The notes under the pieces are model-generated. The model saw only the letters and a program-made list of their open reading frames with translations, was not told the origin of the DNA and ran no database searches. From Thermofilaceae archaeon (GTDB lineage: Archaea; Thermoproteota; Thermoprotei; Thermofilales; Thermofilaceae): DNA of 32,051 bases. Below are positions 14,862 to 23,353 of the stretch, one piece after another (the stretch's first letter is position 1; every line of letters begins with the position of its first letter). The stretch spans positions 1 through 32,051 of the forward strand of contig JALSNQ010000018.1 of assembly GCA_026986905.1 (NCBI GenBank). Reading direction: 5' to 3'. Both the position numbers and the translations under genes were made by a program.

Positions 14862-15593
14862 GTGAACGTGCTATTCGTCGGAACCTCTGGGAGCACGTTC
14901 CATAGGGGCAACATGCCTCCTTCGATACTGGTTGAAAATAGGCTGCTCTTCGACTGCCCCGCCCCCTGCCCCTATGAGCTTTCTCGCAGAAAGCTCCTTG
15001 AACGCCTCGAGGCAGTCTTCCTCACTCACCTTCACGCGGATCACGCGCTAGGTGTACTTGATCTAGCATGGCACGCATGGATAGCCGGGCTGGAACCCTT
15101 TACGGTGATCCTCCCCCGGGGTGCTGGCAGCGAGCTTAAGTCCCTTTTAGCGCGGCTCCATCCCTCGAAAAGCGGGGAGCTGCTTGCCCACCTTGAGATT
15201 TTGGAGGCAGGAGCGGGGGAAGAGGTGTATGGCGTAGAGGCTGTACCCGCGAGGCACGGAGTCCCCGCCTTGGGCTACAGGACGGGAGGCTTCTGCTACA
15301 CCGGAGACACATCGCCGGTTAAAGAGCATGTAGAATATTTCCGCGGCTGCAGCCTACTGGTTCACGAGGCCACTTACCCGCCGGGGATGGAGAGGGAAGC
15401 CGTAGCGGATGGGCACTCCACTCCTCTTCAGGCAGCGGAGACCGCCGTGGCCGCCGGTGCTAGGCGGCTAGCGCTCATCCACATCCCGACTGCGAGGCTG
15501 GGATGGGAGGCCAGGGATCGATACGTCAGAGCAGCGAGGAGTATTTTCAAGGAGACGTATGCTCCGCTGCCAGGCGATGAGGCAGAGATCTGA
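14862..15593 (+). CDS. metallo-beta-lactamase-fold hydrolase, RNase Z-like
   Basis: A zinc hydrolase of 243 residues with motif HLHADH at 56-61, a later ARH histidine, YTGDT, HEAT (in VHEATYPPG) and HST (in DGHSTP). HEAT and HST motifs mark the tRNase Z branch, which trims tRNA 3' ends. The usual exosite arm that grips tRNA, expected in the middle of a protein of about 300 residues, is not evident, so the substrate may differ. I prefer the GTG at 14862, 5 bases after AGGTGG; an upstream GTG at 14853 would add three residues and overlap the epimerase. It is coupled to the epimerase gene, which makes a small-molecule hydrolase conceivable, but nothing in the sequence proves it. Confidence 0.7.
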   Translation: MNVLFVGTSGSTFHRGNMPPSILVENRLLFDCPAPCPYELSRRKLLERLEAVFLTHLHADHALGVLDLAWHAWIAGLEPFTVILPRGAGSELKSLLARLHPSKSGELLAHLEILEAGAGEEVYGVEAVPARHGVPALGYRTGGFCYTGDTSPVKEHVEYFRGCSLLVHEATYPPGMEREAVADGHSTPLQAAETAVAAGARRLALIHIPTARLGWEARDRYVRAARSIFKETYAPLPGDEAEI

Positions 15594-15604
15594 GTGAAAA
15601 TAAA

Positions 15605-15618
15605 GGGGATATATCCCC
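15605..15618. promoter_or_regulatory. perfect palindrome containing the iorA TATA box
   Basis: GGGGATATATCCCC is its own reverse complement and is centred 24 bases before the ATG at 15636, exactly where a TATA box for a leaderless message should be. A protein bound to the flanking G/C arms would block promoter recognition, so this may be a repressor site built around the TATA element. Confidence 0.5.
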
Positions 15619-15635
15619 GCCGCGATTAATACATA

Positions 15636-17498
15636 ATGGTAAAACACGTTATCGACGGCGAGGCCGGTGAGGTAAAACTTTTACTCGGCAACGAGGCCAT
15701 CGCGCGTGGAGCCTTGGAGGCGGGCGTCTCGTCCGCGACCGCTTATCCGGGAACCCCGTCCACCGAGATACTTGAATCGCTCGCCTCCGTCGCTGAGAAG
15801 TACGGCGTCTATGTAGAATGGAGCGCTAACGAGAAGGTGGCGCTGGAGATAGGCATCGGGGCATCTATGATGGGGCTAAGAGCGATAGTCGCCATGAAGC
15901 ATGTGGGCGTAAACGTGGCATCAGACCCCCTGATGAGCCTCGGCTATGCAGGCGCGGTGGGGGGCCTCGTGGTCGTTACAGCTGACGACCCCAACGCCTA
16001 TAGTAGCCAGAACGAACAGGACAACAGGCTATACGGCGTGCACAGCTATATCCCCGTGTTTGAGGCCTCAAGCCCCCAGGAGGCAAAGGATATGACAAGG
16101 GATCTCTTCGAGTTATCGGAGAAGTACGCCACGGCGGTTTTTCTGAGATCCACGACTAGGCTGTCGCATACGCGCGGCCCGGTGAGGCTAGGAGATGTTC
16201 GTGAGAAGAATAAGGCCGCCTTCCACAGGGATCCGGCTAGGTGGGCTCTGCTCCCACCGTACAACCTCGAGAAGCACGGCGAGGCTGTGAGGCGTATAGA
16301 GAGGCTTAGCAGGGATCTAGAGAGCTTCCCCTACAATAGGGTCGAGGGCGAGGGGGATGTAGCCATAGTCACGGGGGGCGTCGCCTACAACTATGTTAAA
16401 GAAGCATTAGAGAAGCTGGGCATAGGCGCAGAGGTGTTCAAGGTCTCGTCAACCTATCCCCTGCCCAGGGGCCTCGCGTTGAGGGCCCTGAGGAGGGAGA
16501 AGGTCATAGTTGTAGAGGAGCTGGAGCCCATACTGGAGTGGCAGCTGAAGATAATGGCCCAGGAGGAGGGGGCAAGCTCTAAGATCCTCGGTAAGGAGTT
16601 CTTCCCCCGTGTGGGGGAACTCAATACAAGGATCGTCGCAGAGGGGTTGGCGAGGGCCCTGGGAGTAGAGTATAGTGAGGAGGAGCCCCCGAAGGTAGAC
16701 GTACAGCTCCCCAGACGGCCGCCGACAATGTGTCCAGGCTGCGGGCACAGGTCTACGTATTACGGCGTATGGCTGGCGTCCAAGAAGCTGAAGGTGAAGC
16801 CGATATATCCAAACGACATTGGGTGCTACACGCTAGGCTTCTTCCCGCCCTTCCAGATGGCTGACTTGACCTGGTCCATGGGGTCCTCCATAGGCATAGG
16901 ATCCGGGATAGCGAGGTTCAGCGACGAGCCGGTCATAGCCTTTGTTGGCGACTCAACGTTTTTCCACGCCGGGATGCCTGGCCTCGTGAACGCGGTGTAT
17001 AACGGCATACCCCTCGTACTCGTCGTGATGGACAACAGCATTACCGCCATGACAGGGCATCAGCCCCATCCCGGCAGCGGTGTCGGCCCCCTCGGGGAGC
17101 CGAGGCCTAGCGTGAAGATCGAGGACGTCGCCAGGGCGCTCGGCGTAGAGCACGTCAAGGTGGTCGACGCCTACGACGTTAGAGGCGTTAGAGACGCTGT
17201 AGTGGAAGCGGTGGAGTACGCTAGGGCTCAGCGGAAGCCCGCCGTTATAGTATCTAAGCGGCCGTGCGCGCTTATGGTTGCCCGCGAAGCCGTAAAGAGG
17301 GGGGTGGAGCTACCCGTATACGTTATTGACCAGGAGAAGTGCATAAAGTGTGGTGTGTGTACCGACAGGTTTGCCTGCCCGGCGATCGTAAAGGAGAACG
17401 GAGTCTACAGGATCCTCCCGGAGCTCTGCGTAGGCTGCGGCGTGTGTGCGCAGATATGTCCTGTAAAGGCAATCCACGTGGGGGGTGAAAGGCGGTGA
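15636..17498 (+). CDS. iorA: indolepyruvate:ferredoxin oxidoreductase subunit alpha
   Basis: Large subunit of the enzyme that oxidatively decarboxylates aryl pyruvates (from Trp, Phe, Tyr) to aryl acetyl-CoA, reducing ferredoxin. At 620 residues it has the normal length and domain order: an N-terminal pyrimidine-binding domain (AYPGTPSTEI, EWSANEKVA), a transketolase-C-like middle part, a thiamine-diphosphate domain with CPGCGHRS (Cys366, Cys369) and GDS (438-440), and a C-terminal di-cluster ferredoxin domain with Cys569, 572, 575, 581 and Cys598, 601, 604, 608. All ligands look intact. The ATG at 15636 lies 24 bases from the TATA palindrome and has no ribosome-binding site. The stop overlaps iorB by 4 bases. 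Confidence 0.93.
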   Translation: MVKHVIDGEAGEVKLLLGNEAIARGALEAGVSSATAYPGTPSTEILESLASVAEKYGVYVEWSANEKVALEIGIGASMMGLRAIVAMKHVGVNVASDPLMSLGYAGAVGGLVVVTADDPNAYSSQNEQDNRLYGVHSYIPVFEASSPQEAKDMTRDLFELSEKYATAVFLRSTTRLSHTRGPVRLGDVREKNKAAFHRDPARWALLPPYNLEKHGEAVRRIERLSRDLESFPYNRVEGEGDVAIVTGGVAYNYVKEALEKLGIGAEVFKVSSTYPLPRGLALRALRREKVIVVEELEPILEWQLKIMAQEEGASSKILGKEFFPRVGELNTRIVAEGLARALGVEYSEEEPPKVDVQLPRRPPTMCPGCGHRSTYYGVWLASKKLKVKPIYPNDIGCYTLGFFPPFQMADLTWSMGSSIGIGSGIARFSDEPVIAFVGDSTFFHAGMPGLVNAVYNGIPLVLVVMDNSITAMTGHQPHPGSGVGPLGEPRPSVKIEDVARALGVEHVKVVDAYDVRGVRDAVVEAVEYARAQRKPAVIVSKRPCALMVAREAVKRGVELPVYVIDQEKCIKCGVCTDRFACPAIVKENGVYRILPELCVGCGVCAQICPVKAIHVGGERR

Positions 17499-18094
17499 GA
17501 ACAGGGGTCGTGCTGGCAGGCGTAGGAGGCCAAGGCGTTCTAACGCTTAGCCGCGTACTCGGGGAGGCCCTCCTAGACAAGGGCTATGACGTGAGGATAG
17601 GCGAGGTGCACGGGCTGTCGCAGCGCGGCGGCTCCGTGGTGGTATTCCTAAGGTACGGCGACAGGGTTTACGCCCCCACCGTGGCTCCGGGCGAGGGAGA
17701 CGTGATGGTTGCACTGGAACTAATCGAGGCGGCACGCCGGATACGCTACCTGCGGCGCGGCGGCCTAGCCGTGGCCAACCGCCTCGTCCTGCCCCCGCCC
17801 ATGAGCGGTGAGCCGCCAAGCATTGAAGACCTCGTGGAGTCAATGAGGCGTGCCGGCGTCCGCACGGTGGTTGTCGACGGCATGAAGGTCGCTGAACGTG
17901 CCGGAAGTTCTCTTTCGCTCAACATGGCTATGCTAGGCGCCCTAGTCGCCACGCGGGAAATCGACCTAGAGCTAAGCGAGGCTGAAAACGCCGTTAGAAG
18001 GATATTCAAGGGGAGAATCCTCGAAGTAAACCTGGCGGCTCTAAGGGGAGGATATAAAGCCCTTAAAGAGCTCTCCGAGGAGTGCGAGGGCTAG
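17495..18094 (+). CDS. iorB: indolepyruvate:ferredoxin oxidoreductase subunit beta
   Basis: The small, gamma-type subunit of IorAB (199 residues). The Rossmann-like fold begins with VVLAGVGGQGVLTLSRVLGEAL and continues with GEVHGLSQRGGSVVVFLRYG, both hallmark segments of the pyruvate:ferredoxin oxidoreductase gamma domain that helps bind CoA and shape the active site. The GTG start overlaps the iorA stop (GTGA), so the two subunits are made in equal amounts. The 3' end overlaps the convergent flavoprotein gene by 54 bases, an unusually long overlap in which both proteins' C-terminal residues are encoded. Confidence 0.92.
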   Translation: MRTGVVLAGVGGQGVLTLSRVLGEALLDKGYDVRIGEVHGLSQRGGSVVVFLRYGDRVYAPTVAPGEGDVMVALELIEAARRIRYLRRGGLAVANRLVLPPPMSGEPPSIEDLVESMRRAGVRTVVVDGMKVAERAGSSLSLNMAMLGALVATREIDLELSEAENAVRRIFKGRILEVNLAALRGGYKALKELSEECEG

Positions 18095-19168
18095 TAGGGG
18101 GCTCCTCGAGAAAACCCTCACACCCAGCGAGAGTAGAGCCGTGGACTGGAAATCCATGTCGCCCCTAGCCGACAGGGCCTCCCCTCCCCCCGCCCTTTTT
18201 ATTGCCGAGAAAAGCTTCTCGTAGCCCCTATCATCTAGCCTGGATAGGAAACGCCTTATAGCCAGCTGAACCCTGACTTCCCTGCCCATCCTTCTACGCC
18301 ACATTTTCTCATAACGGGCGAGCCCGCCGGAGGAGTATGCGTCAGCCAGCATGCGCGCGGCTATTGACAGGTATACTACTCCGCCGCCCGTAGTCGGCTT
18401 AGTCTGGCCAGCCCTGTCCCCGATCCTAGCCATCCTCCCGGAGACAAAGGGGTAAAGGGGGCCTCCAGCGTACACTAAGCCCCCCATCACGCCCAGCCTA
18501 CGGCCGAGGCGGAAGAGCCCCCTCGCATCCGTGGCGGCTAGGCGGTCAAGCCTCTCCTTTACGCCGCTCCTCGAGGCTACGCCCAGCCTCACGCGGCCCT
18601 CCCCGAGAGGCACAGCCCACGCGAAAAAACCGTCCGAGTAGGCGTTGCCGAAGAACAGGTGTACGGTATCCCACTCCCCGGCAGAAGCCTCGAAGTCGTA
18701 CTGAAGTGCTGGAAAACTTAGCGGCAGGGGGCCCGGTAGCCCCCGCGCATCCACTACAAGCTCGGGCTCTAGGAGGCGGCCTCCAGCCTCTACCGCTTCG
18801 CCGTGCAGCTCCGCTCTAACGCCTAGATGAACCCTCGCCCCTGCCTCTTCGGCCAGTCCCAGGAGCTCCTCCTCCAACAGCACCCTGTCGACAACGTAGG
18901 CAACAGGCCTCTCGCGTTCAACCCTGATGCCCTCACCAGTGGGAGGCCAGAGAACCGCTCCCCTCACCTCGCCTATAACCGCGTCGCGGGGCGCCTCCAC
19001 GTACTCTGTGAAGCCCCTCTTACTGATGAGGCCCGTGCAGTGCTGTGGACGCCCCACCGAGGGATGCTCCTCGTAGACCTCGACAGTATACCCCCTCTGA
19101 CTCAGGAAACGCGCCGCCTGCAGGCCCGCCGGGCCTCCACCCATCACCACGATTTCAGCGGCGGCCAC
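18041..19168 (-). CDS. geranylgeranyl-reductase-family FAD oxidoreductase
   Basis: A 375-residue flavoprotein of the group that saturates double bonds of archaeal isoprenoid lipids. It has the FAD motif GGGPAG near residue 10, a PQHCTGLIS segment at the usual cysteine position, and the family-diagnostic second FAD segment GDRAGQTKPTTGGG followed by a helix. I choose the GTG at 19168, just before the first beta strand (AAAEIVVMGGG); an in-frame start at 19249 would add 27 residues with no family counterpart and overlap the upstream gene far more. At 19168 the overlap with that gene is 14 bases. Several paralogues are usual in archaea, so whether the substrate is phospholipid, quinone or prenyl diphosphate is open. 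Confidence 0.8.
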   Translation of the reverse strand: MAAAEIVVMGGGPAGLQAARFLSQRGYTVEVYEEHPSVGRPQHCTGLISKRGFTEYVEAPRDAVIGEVRGAVLWPPTGEGIRVERERPVAYVVDRVLLEEELLGLAEEAGARVHLGVRAELHGEAVEAGGRLLEPELVVDARGLPGPLPLSFPALQYDFEASAGEWDTVHLFFGNAYSDGFFAWAVPLGEGRVRLGVASRSGVKERLDRLAATDARGLFRLGRRLGVMGGLVYAGGPLYPFVSGRMARIGDRAGQTKPTTGGGVVYLSIAARMLADAYSSGGLARYEKMWRRRMGREVRVQLAIRRFLSRLDDRGYEKLFSAIKRAGGGEALSARGDMDFQSTALLSLGVRVFSRSPLLALALLGELFKGFISSP

Positions 19169-19745
19169 TGCCCCTTCCCCGCTCAAGCGCGGAGAGAAAA
19201 GCCTTTGCGTACAGCCTGTACGCGGCGACGTCGCCGCCCAATGCTCCAAGCACCCGCTGATCCCCCGAGACTATGAGTCTTGAAAGCTTCTCCCCTATCT
19301 CCAGTACATCGAGGCCATTATAGGTGTGCTTAAGGGATTCAAGCTCCTCTAGTACCTGGAAACCCCTCCTCGCAGCAAACCCCCTTAAGAGGACAAAGCT
19401 CCTCCTAATCCTAGAGGCCAGGGACTTTGCACGTTCACGGCCTCTCCCGGTGAGAAGGAACGCGGTCACGACCCTGTCCCCCCGGTACTCGACTCGTCTC
19501 TCCACGAGGCCTTCTCTCTCCATCTCCGCTAGGAGCCTGTCAACTTTCCTCGAATAGGGGGCCAAGAGTAGGAGCTCCTCCCCCGAGTCGAAGTAGGGGT
19601 AGAGGAACAGGACCGTGTGCAGCGCCTCGACCCCATATATCGGCTCGCCGCCAAGATAGAGCAGCAGTAGAATCGCGTCGCCCAGGCTTAGCTCTAGGAC
19701 GCTGCCGACCCCCATCTGGGACAAGACCTCATTCTTCCACTCCAC
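19155..19745 (-). CDS. winged-helix protein with C-terminal helical domain
   Basis: A 196-residue protein of unknown target. Residues about 18-110 look like a winged helix-turn-helix: a helix SLGDAILLLLYLGG, a recognition-type helix near RKVDRLLAEMEREGLVERR, and a wing strand RVVTAFLLTGRGRE. The rest is helical. The same pattern, with the phrase EGLVE and the ending xLTxxGRE, occurs in the winged-helix protein at 26393-26893, so the two are probably paralogues. The start is a GTG at 19745 with a strong GGAGGTG site 7 bases before it. The gene lies between a membrane-anchored surface protein (gap of 3 bases) and the flavoprotein. It may be a transcription factor or a winged-helix adaptor. Confidence 0.6.
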   Translation of the reverse strand: MEWKNEVLSQMGVGSVLELSLGDAILLLLYLGGEPIYGVEALHTVLFLYPYFDSGEELLLLAPYSRKVDRLLAEMEREGLVERRVEYRGDRVVTAFLLTGRGRERAKSLASRIRRSFVLLRGFAARRGFQVLEELESLKHTYNGLDVLEIGEKLSRLIVSGDQRVLGALGGDVAAYRLYAKAFLSALERGRGSGRR

Positions 19746-19748
19746 GGC

Positions 19749-21620
19749 CTACACCTCCACTATCCTTTCACTCTTCCTGCCCCTCCTGGAGAGAGCCACG
19801 ATGAAAGCGGCTACCGCGACCACGCCCGCGGCAATGTAGATGTATTCCATTTTCACGTAGCGGCCCTCAACCTTAACCACATCTACGCTTATGACACGGT
19901 AGGTGTCGCCTAGCAGGAGTATCTTGTGCTCGTATAGCCCGTCTACACGAAGAACATAGGCGCCCTTGGGGAGATAGCCTAGGTCGGCCCTCCCCGCGTC
20001 GTCTATGACCGCTGTAGACCTTATAGACCCGTTAAGCACTGTTACACGTAGCCCGCTCAGCGGACGCCCAAGAGCGTCTACAAGTTTAACTTGAAGCCTG
20101 TATACGGGGAGGGCGAAGGAAAAGTCCGTCTGATCGGGCGCCACGGTGATATTCGCGGCGTATATCCTTGCGCCTTTAAGCTCGATGGAGACATTGTACA
20201 CCCCGTAGGGCACGCCCGGTATCATAGCCTCCCCGCTCGACGCCGCAGCACGGTATAGTAGGCCCATGCCCTCCAGCGTCACGTTAAACGATGGCAGGAG
20301 ACCACCAGCATTAATCCTCACGACCTTTACGTGGACGGTAGTGGTCTCCGTTATCACGTCGATTATGGAGTCGGATTCCAGCGTGAAGCTCCTCTTACCC
20401 ACCACGCGGCTCCCAATGTAGACCACTGCCGTGTAGAACCCCTCCGGTAGAGGACACAGCCTGGCCGTACCGTTGTCCATGGTACCCGAGGCAACGGGCG
20501 CGCCGCCTCTGTAGAGCACGTACCTTGCCCCTCTTACAGCATGCCCCTGCGAATCATACGCGCGTATAATTAGGGAGTGGAAGGGGGGGTTTATCATGAG
20601 CACCGGCGGCGGCGTGTCAACCCTGTAGTCGAGCACCGCGACAGCCCCTCTATAGAACCTTACTACGATGGTTGTGTTCTCCGCTAAATCGTATACGTGC
20701 TCGTCGACCTGCTTCCCCCCAGGCGGTAGGAGCACGCTGTAGGAGAGCCTGCCCCCGCAAACCTCGCCCGATGCCACGAGCACCTGCACGCGGTGCATGT
20801 GCACTGAGAAGCTAGCTGCTCCAGACGTTATGTTGCCCATGTAGACGTGGGGCGGGTCGCCTGCTACAAGGTTCGGGCCCACACCTCTAACGCTTATCGC
20901 CTCCGGGTAGTTTGCGTAGGCTAGGCGGAACTTGTAGGGGGGCACCACCACGTTGGCCTTCCCGGCGACGTAGTATAGGGGTGTATAGGAGGCGTACACG
21001 TACGCGCCCTTTAACGTGAAGTTACTATAGGGGACTATTATCTCGTAGGTTCTAAACTCTCTTCCAGCCACCTTTACTATGCTAACGTTGAGGACGAAGA
21101 AGCCCTTATCGAGGACGTCGCTGAGCCTCTGCTGGCTGGGCACCATAAGCGTCAGCCTCGCGCCCGCTCTCCCAAAGCCCGGGAGAGGAGGTACGCTCAC
21201 CTTCACGTCACCCTCAAGCTCCTTTTCAGGCAGGGGGGCGAAGACCCCTATAAACGGGAACATGGGGTTGCTGAGCTCAAACTTTACAGTAACCCTGTGT
21301 ATACCCCCGTCTAGCGCCACGGCGTAGGCGCCCCAGAGCATACCGGCGCCCTTCCCCGGTATGTAGCGCTTACCGTCGACGTAGACGAGGCTTGGCCTTA
21401 AAGGCGTGGAAGGATCCTCCCTTATAACGGCGACCCTTGCCCCGACAGTCTTGAAGGTTGCCGTGCCGTAGACCACTGGATAGTACTTTGAAACCCATTT
21501 CTCGCCGTCATACAGCAAAACCTCTACGTATGCCGTCTCGCTGGCTGGAACCGCCACGAGCAGCGCCGGCCCCCAGACGAGTAACGCCACGACCAGCAGC
21601 GCGGCTATTCGTCCCCGCAA
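19749..21620 (-). CDS. membrane-anchored secreted protein with Ig/carboxypeptidase-regulatory-like repeats
   Basis: A 623-residue surface protein. It has a signal sequence (MRGRIAALLVVALLVWGPALLVAV), a long beta-rich outer part, one membrane helix near 593-612 and a basic tail (SRRGRKSERIVEV), so it sits in the membrane facing outward. The last third contains repeats of the kind found in carboxypeptidase-regulatory domains: PLPEGFYTAVVYIG, GVPYGVYNVSIELKG and YLPKGAYVLRVDG, each a short strand pair after a DxxGxx turn. Eight or so sequons are seen. The start is a TTG at 21620; an ATG at 21630 is out of frame. First gene of a three-gene minus-strand unit. Binding or structural role inferred; no enzyme motif. 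Confidence 0.65.
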   Translation of the reverse strand: MRGRIAALLVVALLVWGPALLVAVPASETAYVEVLLYDGEKWVSKYYPVVYGTATFKTVGARVAVIREDPSTPLRPSLVYVDGKRYIPGKGAGMLWGAYAVALDGGIHRVTVKFELSNPMFPFIGVFAPLPEKELEGDVKVSVPPLPGFGRAGARLTLMVPSQQRLSDVLDKGFFVLNVSIVKVAGREFRTYEIIVPYSNFTLKGAYVYASYTPLYYVAGKANVVVPPYKFRLAYANYPEAISVRGVGPNLVAGDPPHVYMGNITSGAASFSVHMHRVQVLVASGEVCGGRLSYSVLLPPGGKQVDEHVYDLAENTTIVVRFYRGAVAVLDYRVDTPPPVLMINPPFHSLIIRAYDSQGHAVRGARYVLYRGGAPVASGTMDNGTARLCPLPEGFYTAVVYIGSRVVGKRSFTLESDSIIDVITETTTVHVKVVRINAGGLLPSFNVTLEGMGLLYRAAASSGEAMIPGVPYGVYNVSIELKGARIYAANITVAPDQTDFSFALPVYRLQVKLVDALGRPLSGLRVTVLNGSIRSTAVIDDAGRADLGYLPKGAYVLRVDGLYEHKILLLGDTYRVISVDVVKVEGRYVKMEYIYIAAGVVAVAAFIVALSRRGRKSERIVEV

Positions 21621-21692
21621 GTCTCTTCATCCCAACTTTAGGTAAGCGGCGATAATGAATGTGACCTTTACGGAAACAGCTGCGGTGAAAAT

Positions 21693-23351
21693 ATGACGGA
21701 GACCGTACAGTATCCCAGGGTTAGAATGCACTGGGTGGAAGAATTAGCCGAGAAGGTCGCGAAGCGCCACCGCGGCGGCGTGTTTACAGGCAACGGCGGC
21801 CTCTCGGTCTCCGGTCTCCAACACGTGGGCAGGCTTAGGGGAGAGGTAACTCTCGTGGACACGCTGCTAAGGATACTCGAGGAGAAGGGGCTGGAGACAC
21901 GGCACATGCTTACCCTCTATACGATGGACGCCTGGAAGGGCAAGGAGGCCCAGCTACGCCAGTTCAGCGATCCCGAAGAGGCGAAGAACTACGTCGGATG
22001 GCCCCTCTACGCTGTACCGGATCCCCATGGGTGCCATGAGAGTTGGGTAGAGCACTACTGGGAGGACTTTGGAGGAGTGCTAGACCGCTTCGCCAGAAAC
22101 GTCGAAGTCGTGACTACAAAGGAGCTCTATGAGAGTAATCCCCGCATGAAGGAATTCGTGTCCCTTTCGGTCGGGAAGCACCGGGAGAAGATCGTGGAAA
22201 CAATAAACAAGTACCGGGGGGAAAAGAAGCTCCCGAAGAACTATATACCCTTCCAGCCGGTCTGTGAGAAATGCGGCCGCATAGACACCACGGAGGCCCT
22301 GGAGGTCGACCTGAAGAACTACCGCGTCAAGTACAGGTGCCGGCACTGCGGCCACGAGGGATGGCAAAGCCTCGAGAAGGGTAAGCTTAACTGGCGCGTA
22401 GAATGGGTGGGCGTCTGGTATACCCTCAAGGTAGACTTCGAGCCCTACGGGAAGGACCACGCCACGCCGGGTGGCTCGAGGGATAGCTGCGTCGACCTCG
22501 CGGAAAACATCTACGGGTTCGCGCCGCCCAGCGGTACAGCCTACGAGTGGGTGGGATACAGGGTTAGGGGGAAGGACATGGGCGATATGGGTTCAAGCGA
22601 CTTTATAGGATTCACCCCGAGAGAGTGGGTCGAGGTCGCCGAACCGGAGGTGCTCCGCTACCTGTACCTGAGCGCGCCACCCATGAGGCGCATAGTGCTG
22701 AGCCTAGAGGAGGTGCCCCGCTACTATGACGTGTTCGATAAGGCTGAGCGCGTATATTATGGCTTGGAAGAAGTTGAGGACAGCGAGAACGTGTCAAAGT
22801 CGTACCGCTACGCCTATCTAAGCGCCCCTCCCCCAAACCCGCCTTTCCAGTTGAGATACCTGCACGCTGTCATACTCTCGCAGCTGCTGCCGGGCGGGGG
22901 TGAAGATATAGACGAGGTGATAAAGAGGCTCCGAGAGACTAAACAGCTTAGGGGAAGCCTCACAGAATACGACCTAAAGAGAATAAAGACGAGGATAAGG
23001 CTCGCGAAGCGGTGGCTTGAGAAATACGCGCCCAGCTACTACAGGATACACCTCGTCGAAGAGCCGCCCATCGAATCGCTCAAAGAAGTCGTAGATAGCG
23101 ATGTGGAAGCACTACTCCAGCAGTTGTATGAATCGCTCTCCCGCCTCGACACGTGGGATGAGGCTAGCATAAAGGAGGCGATGATGGGGTTGAAGAAGAC
23201 GCGAAGCCTTGAAAGGCGCATGTTCAAGGCCCTCTACCTGGGATTCTTCGGAAAGCCCTATGGGCCTCGCATCGCGCCTTACCTCGCTATGCTTAATAGA
23301 GAAGCAGTCTTACAGAGAATAAAGAAGATGCTCGAGGCAACGGGTAGATAG
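21693..23351 (+). CDS. lysK: class I lysyl-tRNA synthetase, archaeal type
   Basis: Charges tRNA-Lys with lysine. At 552 residues it follows the class I archaeal enzyme: HIGH-type motif HVGR at 44-47, PDPHGCHESWVEHY (109-122), a zinc ribbon with Cys191, Cys194, Cys216 and Cys219, the substrate segment GKDHATPGG (253-261), and a C-terminal helix-bundle anticodon domain. Unusually, the KMSKS loop (KMSSSKG in well-known members) reads DMGSSDF at 298-304, so both lysines are aspartate while the flanking WVEVAEPEVLRYLYL is normal. The ATG has GGTGA 4 bases before it. It is the only tRNA synthetase visible here and is followed 2 bases later by a small membrane-protein gene. It is likely functional but worth noting. 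Confidence 0.92.
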   Translation: MTETVQYPRVRMHWVEELAEKVAKRHRGGVFTGNGGLSVSGLQHVGRLRGEVTLVDTLLRILEEKGLETRHMLTLYTMDAWKGKEAQLRQFSDPEEAKNYVGWPLYAVPDPHGCHESWVEHYWEDFGGVLDRFARNVEVVTTKELYESNPRMKEFVSLSVGKHREKIVETINKYRGEKKLPKNYIPFQPVCEKCGRIDTTEALEVDLKNYRVKYRCRHCGHEGWQSLEKGKLNWRVEWVGVWYTLKVDFEPYGKDHATPGGSRDSCVDLAENIYGFAPPSGTAYEWVGYRVRGKDMGDMGSSDFIGFTPREWVEVAEPEVLRYLYLSAPPMRRIVLSLEEVPRYYDVFDKAERVYYGLEEVEDSENVSKSYRYAYLSAPPPNPPFQLRYLHAVILSQLLPGGGEDIDEVIKRLRETKQLRGSLTEYDLKRIKTRIRLAKRWLEKYAPSYYRIHLVEEPPIESLKEVVDSDVEALLQQLYESLSRLDTWDEASIKEAMMGLKKTRSLERRMFKALYLGFFGKPYGPRIAPYLAMLNREAVLQRIKKMLEATGR

Positions 23352-23353
23352 GA

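Noticed and set aside
19169-19249. 27-residue N-terminal extension of the flavoprotein
   Set aside because: The FAD-binding fold begins right after the GTG at 19168; the extension has no family counterpart and overlaps the winged-helix gene by 95 bases.
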